Shown here: positions 37,096 to 45,346 of the stretch, piece after piece
Position numbering within the stretch: position 1 is the stretch's first letter
Layout: every line of letters starts with the position of its first letter
From: Oceanibaculum nanhaiense
GTDB lineage: Bacteria; Pseudomonadota; Alphaproteobacteria; Oceanibaculales; Oceanibaculaceae
Direction of reading: 5' to 3'
Assembly (NCBI RefSeq): GCF_002148795.1
Contig: NZ_MPOB01000003.1
Span: 1 to 64,000 of the forward strand
Length of the DNA stretch: 64,000 bases
Program-made: the position numbers and the translations under genes
The notes under the pieces: model-generated
What the model saw: the letters and a program-made list of their open reading frames with translations, nothing else
Databases searched by the model: none
Told to the model about the DNA's origin: nothing

Positions 37096-38418
37096 TTATT
37101 CTTCGGGTTCGGGCGTGGGGCGCCCGACGCAAGTATAGCGGAAACCGGCCTCGACCATATCCTTCGGCTCATAGATATTGCGCAGGTCGATCATGACCGG
37201 CCGGGCGAGGACCTGCTGCATTCGTTCAACGGAGAGGCCGCGGAACTCGTTCCATTCGGTCAGCACCACCGCCGCGTCGGCACCTTCCATCGCCTCATAG
37301 GCGCCTTCGCACCAGCTAACGCCCTCGATATGGCGCGCAGCCTCCTCCATGCCGACCGGATCATAGGCCCGCACTGTCGCGCCGGCCGCCATCAGCGCCG
37401 GCAGGATGACCAGGCTGGGCGCGTCGCGCATATCGTCGGTGTTCGGCTTGAAGGTCACGCCCAGCACGGCGATGGTCTTGCCGGCGACCGAGCCGCCCAT
37501 GAACGCCACGATCTTCTCGGCCATGCGATGCTTGCGGCGGTCATTGATATCCACAACCGTCTCGACAATACGCAAGGGGCTGCCGGCCTCCTGCGCGGTG
37601 CGCACCAGCGCCATCGTGTCCTTGGGAAAGCAGGAACCGCCATAGCCCGGCCCCGGATGCAGGAATTTGCGCCCGATGCGGCCGTCGAGGCCGATGCCCT
37701 TGGCGACATCATGCACGTCCGCGCCCAGCTTCTCGCACAGATCGGCAATCTCGTTGATGAAGGTGATCTTGGTGGCGAGGAAGGTATTGGCCGCGTATTT
37801 GATCATCTCGCTGGTTTCCAGCGAGGTCATCACGATGGGCGTCTCGATCAGGAACAGCGGCCGGTAGAGATCGCGCATAATCTCCTGCGCCCGCGAGCTC
37901 TCGGCGCCGATGACCACGCGGTCAGGCCGCATGAAATCGCCGATGGCGGCCCCTTCGCGCAGAAATTCCGGGTTGGAGGCAACGTCGAAATCGGCATCCG
38001 GCCGTGTCTCCCGGATAATCCGCTCGACCTCGCGCCCGGTGCCGACCGGCACAGTGGATTTGGTGACCACCACCGTGTAGCCGTCCAGCGCCTCGGCGAT
38101 TTCCTTCGCGGCGGCATAGACATAGCTGAGATCGGCATGGCCATCGCCGCGCCGGCTGGGCGTGCCGACGGCGATGAACACGGCGTCCGCTGCCGCCACC
38201 GCCGACCGGACATCGATGCCGAAGCTGAGCCGCCCGGCCTTCACATTGCCGGCCACCAGCGCCTCCAGCCCCGGCTCGTAGATCGGCATCTCGCCCTGCA
38301 GCAGCCGGTCGATCTTGGCCTTGTCCTTATCGACGCAGGTGACGTCGAACCCGAACTCCGCAAAACAGGCTCCCGAGACCAGGCCGACATAGCCTGTGCC
38401 GATTATCGCGACGCGCAT
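37096..38418 (-). CDS. ugd: UDP-glucose 6-dehydrogenase
   Basis: 440 aa from the ATG at 38418, at the FAD/NAD-like motif [14 protein letters not shown]. The catalytic cysteine is in [12 protein letters not shown] near residue 260. The enzyme oxidises UDP-glucose to UDP-glucuronate with two NAD+. The ribosome-binding region is duplicated (a 14-bp period tandem repeat at 38419-38443). The gene lies between galU (substrate maker) and the mutase gene on the same strand. Confidence 0.97.
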   Translation of the reverse strand: MRVAIIGTGYVGLVSGACFAEFGFDVTCVDKDKAKIDRLLQGEMPIYEPGLEALVAGNVKAGRLSFGIDVRSAVAAADAVFIAVGTPSRRGDGHADLSYVYAAAKEIAEALDGYTVVVTKSTVPVGTGREVERIIRETRPDADFDVASNPEFLREGAAIGDFMRPDRVVIGAESSRAQEIMRDLYRPLFLIETPIVMTSLETSEMIKYAANTFLATKITFINEIADLCEKLGADVHDVAKGIGLDGRIGRKFLHPGPGYGGSCFPKDTMALVRTAQEAGSPLRIVETVVDINDRRKHRMAEKIVAFMGGSVAGKTIAVLGVTFKPNTDDMRDAPSLVILPALMAAGATVRAYDPVGMEEAARHIEGVSWCEGAYEAMEGADAAVVLTEWNEFRGLSVERMQQVLARPVMIDLRNIYEPKDMVEAGFRYTCVGRPTPEPEE

Positions 38419-38443
38419 GCCGTTCTCTCCTGGCCGTTCTCTC
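38419..38443. repeat. 14-bp-period duplication over the ugd ribosome-binding site
   Basis: GCCGTTCTCTC occurs at 38419-38429 and 38433-38443, a 14-bp period. On the minus strand each copy carries GAGAG, and the copy next to the ugd ATG acts as, or contains, the ribosome-binding site. The second purine-rich copy is 14 bp further upstream. Confidence 0.8.
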
Positions 38444-38468
38444 TCATGGCCTTTTGGGCCAACCGGGG

Positions 38469-39347
38469 TTAGCGGTAATTCTTCAATATCTCGCGCAGGT
38501 CGCCGGCCATGTCCTCGCGCTCCAGCGCGAAGGCGACATTCGCCTCCAGGAAGCCGATCTTGGAACCGCAATCGAAACGCCTGCCATCGAAGCGCAGCCC
38601 ATGGAACGGGTGCGTGCCGATCATGTCCGCCATCGCGTCGGTCAGCTGGATTTCACCGCCGGCGCCCTTCTGCCCCTTCGCCAGATGCTTGAAGACATCG
38701 GGCTGCAGGATATAGCGGCCGATAACCGCCAGGGTGGACGGTGCCTTGTCCGGTTCCGGCTTCTCGACCAGCCCCTTTACCTCGACCAGACGGCCATCGG
38801 CGCTGGTTGTGCCCGGCGAGACCACGCCATAGCTCTTGGTCTGCTCCTTCGGCACATCCATGACCGCCAGCATGTTGCCGCCGGTCTCGTGATAGGCCTC
38901 CACCATCTGTGCGAGGCAGGATTCCTCGGACAGGATCAGATCGTCCGCCAGCAGCACGGCGACCGGCTCATCATCGTCGATCATGTTGCGCGCGCACCAG
39001 ACGGCATGGCCAAGCCCCATCGGGTCCTGCTGGCGCAGATAGGCGACCTGACCGGGCCGCATCAGCATCTCGTCCAGCAGCTTCAGCTCCTTCTCCTTGC
39101 CACGCTCGCGCAACGTGTCTTCCAGCTCGTAGGAATGGTCGAAATGATCCTCGATGGCGCTTTTGCCGCGCCCGGTCACGAAGATGAATTCCTCGATGCC
39201 GGCTGCGCGCGCCTCGTCCACCGCATACTGGATCAGCGGGCGGTCCACGACGGGCAGCATTTCCTTCGGCAGCGCCTTCGTCGCCGGCAGAAAGCGCGTT
39301 CCCAGGCCACCGACCGGGAAGATCGCCTTGCGCACGGGTTTTGCCAT
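38469..39347 (-). CDS. galU: UTP-glucose-1-phosphate uridylyltransferase
   Basis: 292 aa. The nucleotide-binding start is FPVGGLGTRFLPATKALPKE near residues 10-29, and the conserved VEKP segment in the middle and the GLRFDGRRFDCGSKIGFLEA segment near the end are typical. The enzyme makes UDP-glucose from UTP and glucose 1-phosphate. The galU-ugd-mutase order gives a route to UDP-glucuronate. Start at the ATG at 39347. Confidence 0.96.
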   Translation of the reverse strand: MAKPVRKAIFPVGGLGTRFLPATKALPKEMLPVVDRPLIQYAVDEARAAGIEEFIFVTGRGKSAIEDHFDHSYELEDTLRERGKEKELKLLDEMLMRPGQVAYLRQQDPMGLGHAVWCARNMIDDDEPVAVLLADDLILSEESCLAQMVEAYHETGGNMLAVMDVPKEQTKSYGVVSPGTTSADGRLVEVKGLVEKPEPDKAPSTLAVIGRYILQPDVFKHLAKGQKGAGGEIQLTDAMADMIGTHPFHGLRFDGRRFDCGSKIGFLEANVAFALEREDMAGDLREILKNYR

Positions 39348-39506
39348 TGGATACTCCTAATGTTGCGGTACGGGCTTGTTGCAGTGCAAACGGACGGGAC
39401 GGCCGGGCGTTCCGAAGAATAAGGTATGAAGATACCTTGACCTGGAAGCTCTCTGGACTTCCCTACCTGCGCTGGCATGCCCGAAATAGGCTCTCTAAAG
39501 TGCGAT

Positions 39507-39623
39507 CGTTTTAAAGGCGATCCCGACAGGAACGCCTTTAAAACGTGAATCGCCCTCAACCCTTTTGATTAGAGGCGGATTCACGTTTCAGAGTGAATCA
39601 GCAGACTGATTCACTCTGAAACG
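39507..39623. repeat. Chain of three hairpins sharing ACGT junctions
   Basis: Hairpin 1 has arms CGTTTTAAAGGCG and CGCCTTTAAAACG (39507-39545), 13 of 13 pairs. Hairpin 2 spans 39543-39586 with arms starting ACGTGAATC, 13 of 15 pairs. Hairpin 3 has arms CGTTTCAGAGTGAATCAG and the complement, 18 of 18 pairs, around loop CAGA (39584-39623). The right arm of one overlaps the left arm of the next at ACGT. The arms of 2 and 3 also share GTGAATC. The 453-bp gap (39348-39800) holds this chain and the start region of purE; no gene is visible. Confidence 0.9.
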
Positions 39624-39800
39624 ATCCGGCTCTATGTGCCACAGACAGGGGGCATGAAGCAACCGCCGCCCCGGAACCGGAACTCTTCGCACCTGCGCAC
39701 TTGCCAGCCTCTTGGCACCCCCTATAATGCCGCGCTTTCCCGTTTCGCGGCCCCTGAAAGGCCCGTGCGAACCCAAGGTGGACAAGGGAGCCTGCAGGGC

Positions 39801-40304
39801 GTGACGAAAGCGAGCGACAAGCCGGTGGTCGGCATCATCATGGGCAGCCAGTCCGACTGGCCGACCATGCGCCATGCCTCGGAGATTCTGGAGCGGCTGG
39901 GCGTGGCCCATGAATGCCGCATCGTCTCCGCCCACCGCACGCCCAAACGCCTGGTGGAGTATGCCGAGACAGCGCGGGCACGCGGGCTGAAGGCGGTGAT
40001 CGCCGGTGCCGGCGGCGCCGCGCATCTGCCCGGCATGGTAGCGTCGATGACGCCGCTGCCGGTGTTCGGCGTTCCCATCGAGAGCAAGGCGCTGTCCGGC
40101 ATGGACAGCCTTCTCTCCATCGTGCAGATGCCGGGCGGCGTCCCGGTCGGCACCCTGGCCATCGGCAAGGCGGGCGCCATCAACGCCGCACTGATCGCGG
40201 CCTCCGTCATTGCCCATCTGGACCCGAAGGTGGCCGAAGCGCTGGACGCCTTCCGCGCCGAACAGACCGACAAGGTCGCCGAGATTCCCAGCGACGAAGC
40301 GTAG
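39801..40304 (+). CDS. purE: N5-carboxyaminoimidazole ribonucleotide mutase
   Basis: 167 aa from the GTG at 39801, chosen because the family N-terminus [15 protein letters not shown] follows directly; a GGGAG lies about 11 bp upstream. The open frame extends 55 codons further up but that part does not look like the family. The catalytic histidine is in SAHRTPKRL near residue 47. PurE moves the carboxylate from N5 to C4 in purine synthesis. purK starts 4 bp after the stop. Confidence 0.96.
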   Translation: MTKASDKPVVGIIMGSQSDWPTMRHASEILERLGVAHECRIVSAHRTPKRLVEYAETARARGLKAVIAGAGGAAHLPGMVASMTPLPVFGVPIESKALSGMDSLLSIVQMPGGVPVGTLAIGKAGAINAALIAASVIAHLDPKVAEALDAFRAEQTDKVAEIPSDEA

Positions 40305-40308
40305 AAGC

Positions 40309-41388
40309 ATGGCAGGCAAGGACATTATCGCCCCCGGCGCCACCATCGGCATGCTGGGCGGCGGGCAGTTGGGACGGATGGCGGCGCTGGCCGCCGCCAA
40401 TCTGGGCTACAAGGTGCATGTGCTGACACCTGAGCGCGACAGCCCGGCCGCGCAGGTCTGCGCCACCACCACCATTGCCGACTATACCGACAGGGCTGCG
40501 CTGGAGGCCTTCGCGACATCCGTCGATGTGGTGACCTACGAGTTCGAGAATGTGCCGGTCGAGGCTGCCGAATTGCTGGCGGAAAAGGTGCCGGTGCGGC
40601 CCGGCGCAGAGGCGTTGCGCGTGGCGCAGGACCGGCTGCGCGAAAAGGAATTCGCGGCCAATCTCGGCATTGGCACCGCCCCCTTCCGCGCCGTTGGCGC
40701 CGCCGATGAGCTGGCCTCTGCCCTTGCCGCCATCGGCACGCCCGCCGTGCTAAAGACGCGGCGCATGGGCTATGACGGCAAGGGCCAGACCAAGATTCTG
40801 CCGGATACCGCCCCGGATGACTCCTGGGCGGCCATCGGCGGCCAGCCGGCGATCCTGGAAGGCTTCGTCAGCTTTAGCATGGAAATCTCGGTCATCGTGG
40901 CGCGCGGGCTCGACGGCCAGACCCTATGCTATCCACCGGTCGAGAACCGCCATGTGAACCACATCCTCGACACCACCATCGTCCCCGCGCCGATCCCGCC
41001 GGCCCTCGCCGCCGAGGCAGAGGAAATCGCCCGCAAGATGGCCGAAGCGCTGGATCTGGTCGGGCTGCTGGCGGTCGAACTCTTCGTAACCGGGGATGGC
41101 CGCGTTCTGATGAACGAGATTGCCCCGCGCCCGCACAATTCCGGCCACTGGACGATGGATGCCTGTGTCACCAGCCAGTTCGAGCAGCAGATACGCGCGG
41201 TGTGCGGCCTGCCTCTCGGCTCGGTCGAGCGCTATGGCGATGCCGAGATGAAGAACCTGATCGGCGACCAGGCGAACGGCTGGCTGGAGATTCTGCGCGA
41301 TCCCGCCGCCCGCTTGCATCTCTACGGCAAGGCGGAGGCCCGCCCCGGCCGCAAGATGGGCCATGTGAACCGGATCGTGCGGAAGTAG
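40309..41388 (+). CDS. purK: N5-carboxyaminoimidazole ribonucleotide synthase
   Basis: 359 aa from the ATG at 40309, starting at GATIGMLGGGQLGRM. ATP-grasp domain features include the TRRMGYDGKGQ segment near 150 and MNEIAPRPHNSGHWT near 265. PurK uses ATP and bicarbonate to carboxylate AIR; with PurE it forms the pair of steps. It is almost certainly translated from the purE message. Confidence 0.96.
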   Translation: MAGKDIIAPGATIGMLGGGQLGRMAALAAANLGYKVHVLTPERDSPAAQVCATTTIADYTDRAALEAFATSVDVVTYEFENVPVEAAELLAEKVPVRPGAEALRVAQDRLREKEFAANLGIGTAPFRAVGAADELASALAAIGTPAVLKTRRMGYDGKGQTKILPDTAPDDSWAAIGGQPAILEGFVSFSMEISVIVARGLDGQTLCYPPVENRHVNHILDTTIVPAPIPPALAAEAEEIARKMAEALDLVGLLAVELFVTGDGRVLMNEIAPRPHNSGHWTMDACVTSQFEQQIRAVCGLPLGSVERYGDAEMKNLIGDQANGWLEILRDPAARLHLYGKAEARPGRKMGHVNRIVRK

Positions 41389-41394
41389 GGTCCC

Positions 41395-42807
41395 CTACTC
41401 CGCTGCCTTCGCCGCGTCCTCCGGGTCGGGGCGCTTCTCGCGCATGGTGACGAACTCCTCCGCCGCCGTCGGGTGGATGCCGATGGTGGCATCGAAATCG
41501 GCCTTGGTGGCGCCCGCCTTCACGGCGATGGCAATACCCTGCACGATCTCCGGCGCGTCGGCGCCGACCATATGGCAGCCGACCACGCGGCCGCTGCCGG
41601 CATCGACCACCAGCTTCATCAAGGCACGCTCGTCGCGGCCCGACAGCGTGTGCTTCATCGGCTTGAAGCGCGAGACATAGACATCGACCTTGCCGTAGGT
41701 CAGGCGCGCCTGTTCCTCGCTCAGCCCGACCGTGGAGATCGGCGGCTGGCTGAACACGGCGGCCGGCACGTTGGTGTGATCCACCTTGCGCGGCGTACCG
41801 CCGAACACCGTATCGGCGAAGGCGTGCCCCTCGGCGATGGCGACCGGGGTCAGTGCGATGCGATCGGTCACATCGCCAACGGCGTAGATATTCTCCACCG
41901 TGGTGCGGGAGAATTCGTCCACCGCGATGGCGCCCGCCTTGTTCAGATGGACGCCGACTTCCTCCAGCCCGATGCCCTTGGTGTTGGGCGCGCGGCCGGT
42001 GGCGTACATCACCGCGTCGCAGACGATGGTCTCGCCCGAGTCGGTCAGCAGGCTGAGCTCGTCTTCCGTCTTCTCGATGCTGCGGATATTGGTGTTCGGC
42101 ACCAGCTTGACACCCTGTTTGGTCAGTTCCTCGGTCAGGGCGACGCGCACATCCTCGTCGAAGCCGCGCAGCGGCAGGTCGCGGCGGATGACCAGGCTGA
42201 CCTCGGATCCAAGCCCGTTGAAGATACCGGCGAACTCGACCGCGATATAGCCGCCGCCAACGATGACGATGCGGCGCGGCAATTCCATCATCTCCAGCGC
42301 CTCATTGGAGGTGATGGCATGCTCGATGCCCGGGATTTCCGGGAATTCCGGCCAGCCGCCGGTGGCGATCAGGATCGTGCCGGCGGTATAGCGCTTGCCA
42401 GCCACCTCCACCGTATGCGCGTCGATCAGCTTTCCGCGCCCGTCGATCAGTTCCACCCCGGCATCCTTCAGCAGGCGCAGATAGATGCCGTTCAGCCGGT
42501 CGATCTCGGTGTTCTTCCGCTCGATCAGACGCTTCCAGTCATGCGCCATCTCGCCCACATCCCAGCCGAAGCCAGCGGCATCCTCGAAATCGCCATGGAA
42601 GTGCGAGGCATAGACCAGCAGCTTCTTCGGCACGCAGCCCCGGATGACACAGGTGCCGCCGACCCGGTAATCCTCGCAGATTGCCACCCGCGCGCCGTGC
42701 CGGGCGGAAATCCGGCTGGCGCGCACGCCCCCGGAGCCGGCCCCGATGACAAAGAGGTCGTAGTCGTACTGGGCCTTGCTATCCTGGGCCTTGCTATCCT
42801 GGGCCAT
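41395..42807 (-). CDS. gor: Glutathione-disulfide reductase
   Basis: 470 aa. The redox-active disulfide is in GGTCVIRGCVPKKL near residues 45-58. FAD-binding (GAGSGGVRAS) and a second dinucleotide-binding motif (GGGYIAVEFA near 180) are present, and the C-terminal HPTAAEE near 450 carries the catalytic His-Glu pair. It reduces glutathione disulfide with NADPH. The first codons are MAQDSK-AQDSK-AQ, a 5-codon in-frame duplication (42771-42800), seen again at three stop sites. Convergent with purK. Confidence 0.95.
   Translation of the reverse strand: MAQDSKAQDSKAQYDYDLFVIGAGSGGVRASRISARHGARVAICEDYRVGGTCVIRGCVPKKLLVYASHFHGDFEDAAGFGWDVGEMAHDWKRLIERKNTEIDRLNGIYLRLLKDAGVELIDGRGKLIDAHTVEVAGKRYTAGTILIATGGWPEFPEIPGIEHAITSNEALEMMELPRRIVIVGGGYIAVEFAGIFNGLGSEVSLVIRRDLPLRGFDEDVRVALTEELTKQGVKLVPNTNIRSIEKTEDELSLLTDSGETIVCDAVMYATGRAPNTKGIGLEEVGVHLNKAGAIAVDEFSRTTVENIYAVGDVTDRIALTPVAIAEGHAFADTVFGGTPRKVDHTNVPAAVFSQPPISTVGLSEEQARLTYGKVDVYVSRFKPMKHTLSGRDERALMKLVVDAGSGRVVGCHMVGADAPEIVQGIAIAVKAGATKADFDATIGIHPTAAEEFVTMREKRPDPEDAAKAAE
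42771..42800. repeat. 15-bp perfect tandem duplication at the gor start
   Basis: GGGCCTTGCTATCCT occurs twice in a row (42771-42785 and 42786-42800), followed by GGGCCAT with the start codon. In frame it adds five codons, AQDSK, to the N-terminus. The flanking region of the protein tolerates it because the FAD-binding motif starts later. Confidence 0.95.
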
Positions 42808-42917
42808 GATCGTCCTTTCCAGCTGCCGCGCGCCGTTGCTGCGGGTTTTGTCCCATATAGGATCGGGTCAGCGCAACGGCCAGGGAAGATCGAGGGGGAC
42901 TGTTATGCCCCAGCCGC

Positions 42918-44408
42918 CTACGCCGCCGTCTGGGCTGCCTTCACGGCGGAGGCGCCGGCGATCTTGCCGAACACCGCGCCGGAGGTGAGGCCGGTGCCGC
43001 CCGGATAGTTGAAATAGAACAGCCCGCCCACCAGTTCGCCCGCTGCGAACAGACCGGGGATCGGCGTGCCCTCCATATCCAGCACGGCCGCCTCCTGGCT
43101 GACACGCAGCCCGCCGAAGGTGAAGGTGATGCCGCAGGTCACCGCATAGGCCTCGTAGGGCGGCGCGTCGATGGTGTTGGCCCAGTTCGATTTCTTCACC
43201 GCCAGCCCCTCGGTGCTGCGCCCGTCCTTCACATTCGGGTTGAACGGGGTGTCCTGCCGGACCGCCGCGTTATAGGCCTCGATCTCCGCCAGCGCCGCCT
43301 CGGCATTCACATCGTCCAGCTTGGCAGTCAGCTCCTCCAGCGTGTCCGCCGTCACCTTGGTGACCTGGCGGATGCGGTATTCGTCGCGCAGCAGGTGGGT
43401 CACCTTGGAATCGAAGATCTGCCAGGCGAACTGGCCCGGCTGCTCCAGAATCACGCGGCCATATTTCGCATAGGTGTAGTTGCGGAAGTCCGCGCCTTCA
43501 TCGACGAAGCGGCGGCCGGTCGCGTTCACCATGATGCCGAACGGGTAGCTGTGCTTCTGAAAGCCGTCGCCGACCGCGAGGTCGCCGAACTCCGGGGCGT
43601 TACGCTCCCACCCCACGGCGTGGCAGCCCGACCAGTTGCCATAGGGCTGCGCGCCAATCTCCAGCGCCATGCGGATGCCGTCGCCCATGTTGAAGCGGCT
43701 GCCGCGCACCTTGGCCAGATCCCAGCCTGGACCGAGATAGCGGGTGCGCCATTCCGAATTGGCCTCGAACCCGCCCGATGCGATCACCACCGCCTTGGCG
43801 GCAACGGCGACGGTCTTGCCGCCGCGCTTCACCTTCACCCCATGCACGCCGTCATCGTCGTGGATCAGCGACACCGCGCGGCTTTCGTACCAGATATCGA
43901 TGCCGCGCTTCCCGGCGGACTCGGTCAGCGCCTCGACCAGGCCGGGGCCGCCGCCCCAGGCCTCGACCGTCAACCCGCCCCAGAATTTGAACTTGCCATC
44001 CACCTTGAAGGCCTGCCGGCCATAGATCGGCACGAAGCGCACGCCCTTGGAGCGCATCCACAGCAGCGTTTCGAAGCTGCGCCGTACCAGCAATTCGGCC
44101 AGGTCCGGATTGGTGCGGTACTGCGTGACCCGGCCCATATCGTCGAAGAACTGGTCCTCGGTATAGGTGCCGAAATCTGTGTTCGCCTTCTCCTCCTCGG
44201 TGAGGTCGGGCATCAGCTTCGAGAGGTCCTCGACGCCATTATAGGCGACGCGCATGGCGCCCGCCGTGAAGCTGCTGTTGCCGCCGGCCTCGTCTTTCGG
44301 CGCCGCCTCCAGCACCAGCACCCTGGCGCCGTTCTCCTGCGCCGACAGGGCCGCGCAGAAGGCCGCGTTACCGCCGCCGATAACCACAACATCATACTCG
44401 CCCGACAT
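42918..44408 (-). CDS. tcuA: FAD-dependent tricarballylate dehydrogenase-like protein (TcuA family)
   Basis: 496 aa from the ATG at 44408. The FAD-binding motif VVVIGGGNAAFCAALSAQ is near residues 5-22, and the C-terminal YFNYPGGTGLTSGAVFGKIAG segment near 465 belongs to the fumarate reductase/succinate dehydrogenase flavoprotein fold. TcuA oxidises tricarballylate to cis-aconitate; the substrate here is inferred. No TcuB or TcuC partner is seen next to it; a TRAP transporter lies further along. It is divergent from a GntR regulator, with an operator-like sequence between the starts. Confidence 0.8.
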   Translation of the reverse strand: MSGEYDVVVIGGGNAAFCAALSAQENGARVLVLEAAPKDEAGGNSSFTAGAMRVAYNGVEDLSKLMPDLTEEEKANTDFGTYTEDQFFDDMGRVTQYRTNPDLAELLVRRSFETLLWMRSKGVRFVPIYGRQAFKVDGKFKFWGGLTVEAWGGGPGLVEALTESAGKRGIDIWYESRAVSLIHDDDGVHGVKVKRGGKTVAVAAKAVVIASGGFEANSEWRTRYLGPGWDLAKVRGSRFNMGDGIRMALEIGAQPYGNWSGCHAVGWERNAPEFGDLAVGDGFQKHSYPFGIMVNATGRRFVDEGADFRNYTYAKYGRVILEQPGQFAWQIFDSKVTHLLRDEYRIRQVTKVTADTLEELTAKLDDVNAEAALAEIEAYNAAVRQDTPFNPNVKDGRSTEGLAVKKSNWANTIDAPPYEAYAVTCGITFTFGGLRVSQEAAVLDMEGTPIPGLFAAGELVGGLFYFNYPGGTGLTSGAVFGKIAGASAVKAAQTAA

Positions 44409-44452
44409 GGTAGCTCCGTTCCTGGATGTTCCTTGATGAGGGTGGCACCCTC

Positions 44453-44471
44453 TTTGTATGCAAAAGTATAC
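44453..44471. promoter_or_regulatory. Candidate GntR operator in the tcuA/GntR gap
   Basis: The half-palindromic site GTATGCAAAAGTATAC (44456-44471) sits within TTTGTATGCAAA, and GTATGCAA occurs again at 44531-44538. FCD-type GntR regulators usually bind short A/T-rich inverted sites in the shared upstream region of the gene they control. The site lies 45-63 bp upstream of tcuA. Binding is not shown. Confidence 0.5.
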
Positions 44472-44611
44472 TGACCAAAGTGGGCGGCTCAAGCCTTCGA
44501 TACGCCCATCCATACGCAGGGCAAACATTCGTATGCAACTGTCGACAAGGCGATTGCCGGTTGGCAGAATACGTCCCTGCCTGCCACCAACGATAGAATG
44601 AAAGCGCCCCG

Positions 44612-45277
44612 ATGCGCCTGCTCCAGGCCGACGATTTCCGCAATGCCTCCCGTGCCGAGCTGGTCTATCGCGCGCTGCGCGCGGCGATTCGCGATGGCGA
44701 GATGGCAGCAGGCGAAAGACTGCGCGAGACCGACATCGCCGAGAAGCTGGGCGTCAGCCGCACCCCGGTGCGCGAAGCGCTGCAGCGGCTGACCGCGGAA
44801 GGGCTGCTGTCGGTCAGCCCCGGCCGGGGCGTCATCGTCACCGAGTTCGACAAGCAGCAGGTGCTGGAACTCTATGCGCTGCGCGAGGTGCTGGAGGGAG
44901 CGGCGGCGGCCTTCGCGGCGGAGCGGGCAAGCGAGGCCGATATCGAGACGCTGCGCCACCTGATGGAGGAGGAAGCCATCGGCAGCGACGAGGGCCGCAG
45001 CCTCGCGGCCACCAACCGCGCCTTCCATGCCGCCCTCTGCGAGGCGGCGCACAACCGCTATCTGACCGGCGCGATCAGTGCTTTGGCCGATTCCATCGAC
45101 CTGCTGCGCGGCACCACCCTGGCCGCCCCTGGCCGCCGGCGTGGCGCCGAAGCCGAGCACCGCGCCATCGTGGACGCGGTCGAGCGCCGCGACCCGGCAA
45201 CCGCCGAGCGCCTTGCCCGCGACCATATCCGCGAGGCACGGCGGCTTCGGCTGCGCATGCTCCCGCCGCAGCGCTGA
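44612..45277 (+). CDS. GntR-family regulator, FCD subfamily (first of two)
   Basis: 221 aa. Winged helix-turn-helix in the first 75 residues (KLGVSRTPVREALQRL near 48-63) followed by an all-helical FCD domain with the metal-contacting histidines in FHAALCEAAHN near 138 and a late RAIVDAVERRDP segment. Such regulators are often repressed or released by organic acids. It is divergent from tcuA and probably controls it. The start at 44612 fits the HTH position. A bidirectional-looking terminator follows 3 bp after the stop. Confidence 0.9.
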   Translation: MRLLQADDFRNASRAELVYRALRAAIRDGEMAAGERLRETDIAEKLGVSRTPVREALQRLTAEGLLSVSPGRGVIVTEFDKQQVLELYALREVLEGAAAAFAAERASEADIETLRHLMEEEAIGSDEGRSLAATNRAFHAALCEAAHNRYLTGAISALADSIDLLRGTTLAAPGRRRGAEAEHRAIVDAVERRDPATAERLARDHIREARRLRLRMLPPQR

Positions 45278-45279
45278 GC

Positions 45280-45307
45280 AAAAAAAGGGCGGCCCGAAGG
45301 CCGCCCT
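45280..45307 (-). terminator. Terminator after the membrane chemoreceptor (minus strand)
   Basis: A hairpin pairs AGGGCGGCC with GGCCGCCCT around TTCG-like loop CGAA, and on the minus strand it is followed by seven T residues. It thus ends the chemoreceptor transcript, about 35 bp after its stop. It also lies just after the convergent GntR gene. Confidence 0.85.
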
Positions 45308-45310
45308 GGA

Positions 45311-45346
45311 GTTTCAGGAGGAAAAGTTTCAGGAGGAAAAAGTTCA
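45311..45346. repeat. 15-bp tandem repeat with stop codons at the chemoreceptor end
   Basis: GTTTCAGGAGGAAAA occurs at 45311-45325 and 45326-45340, followed by a third partial copy containing the actual stop (45344-45346). On the minus strand this gives three in-frame TGA codons spaced exactly 15 bp apart. Only the first one met by the ribosome is used; the others are backups. Confidence 0.95.

Noticed and set aside
34719-37196. 825-aa open frame on the plus strand
   Set aside because: Antisense to the soluble chemoreceptor and phosphomannomutase; it runs across two real genes and a gap.
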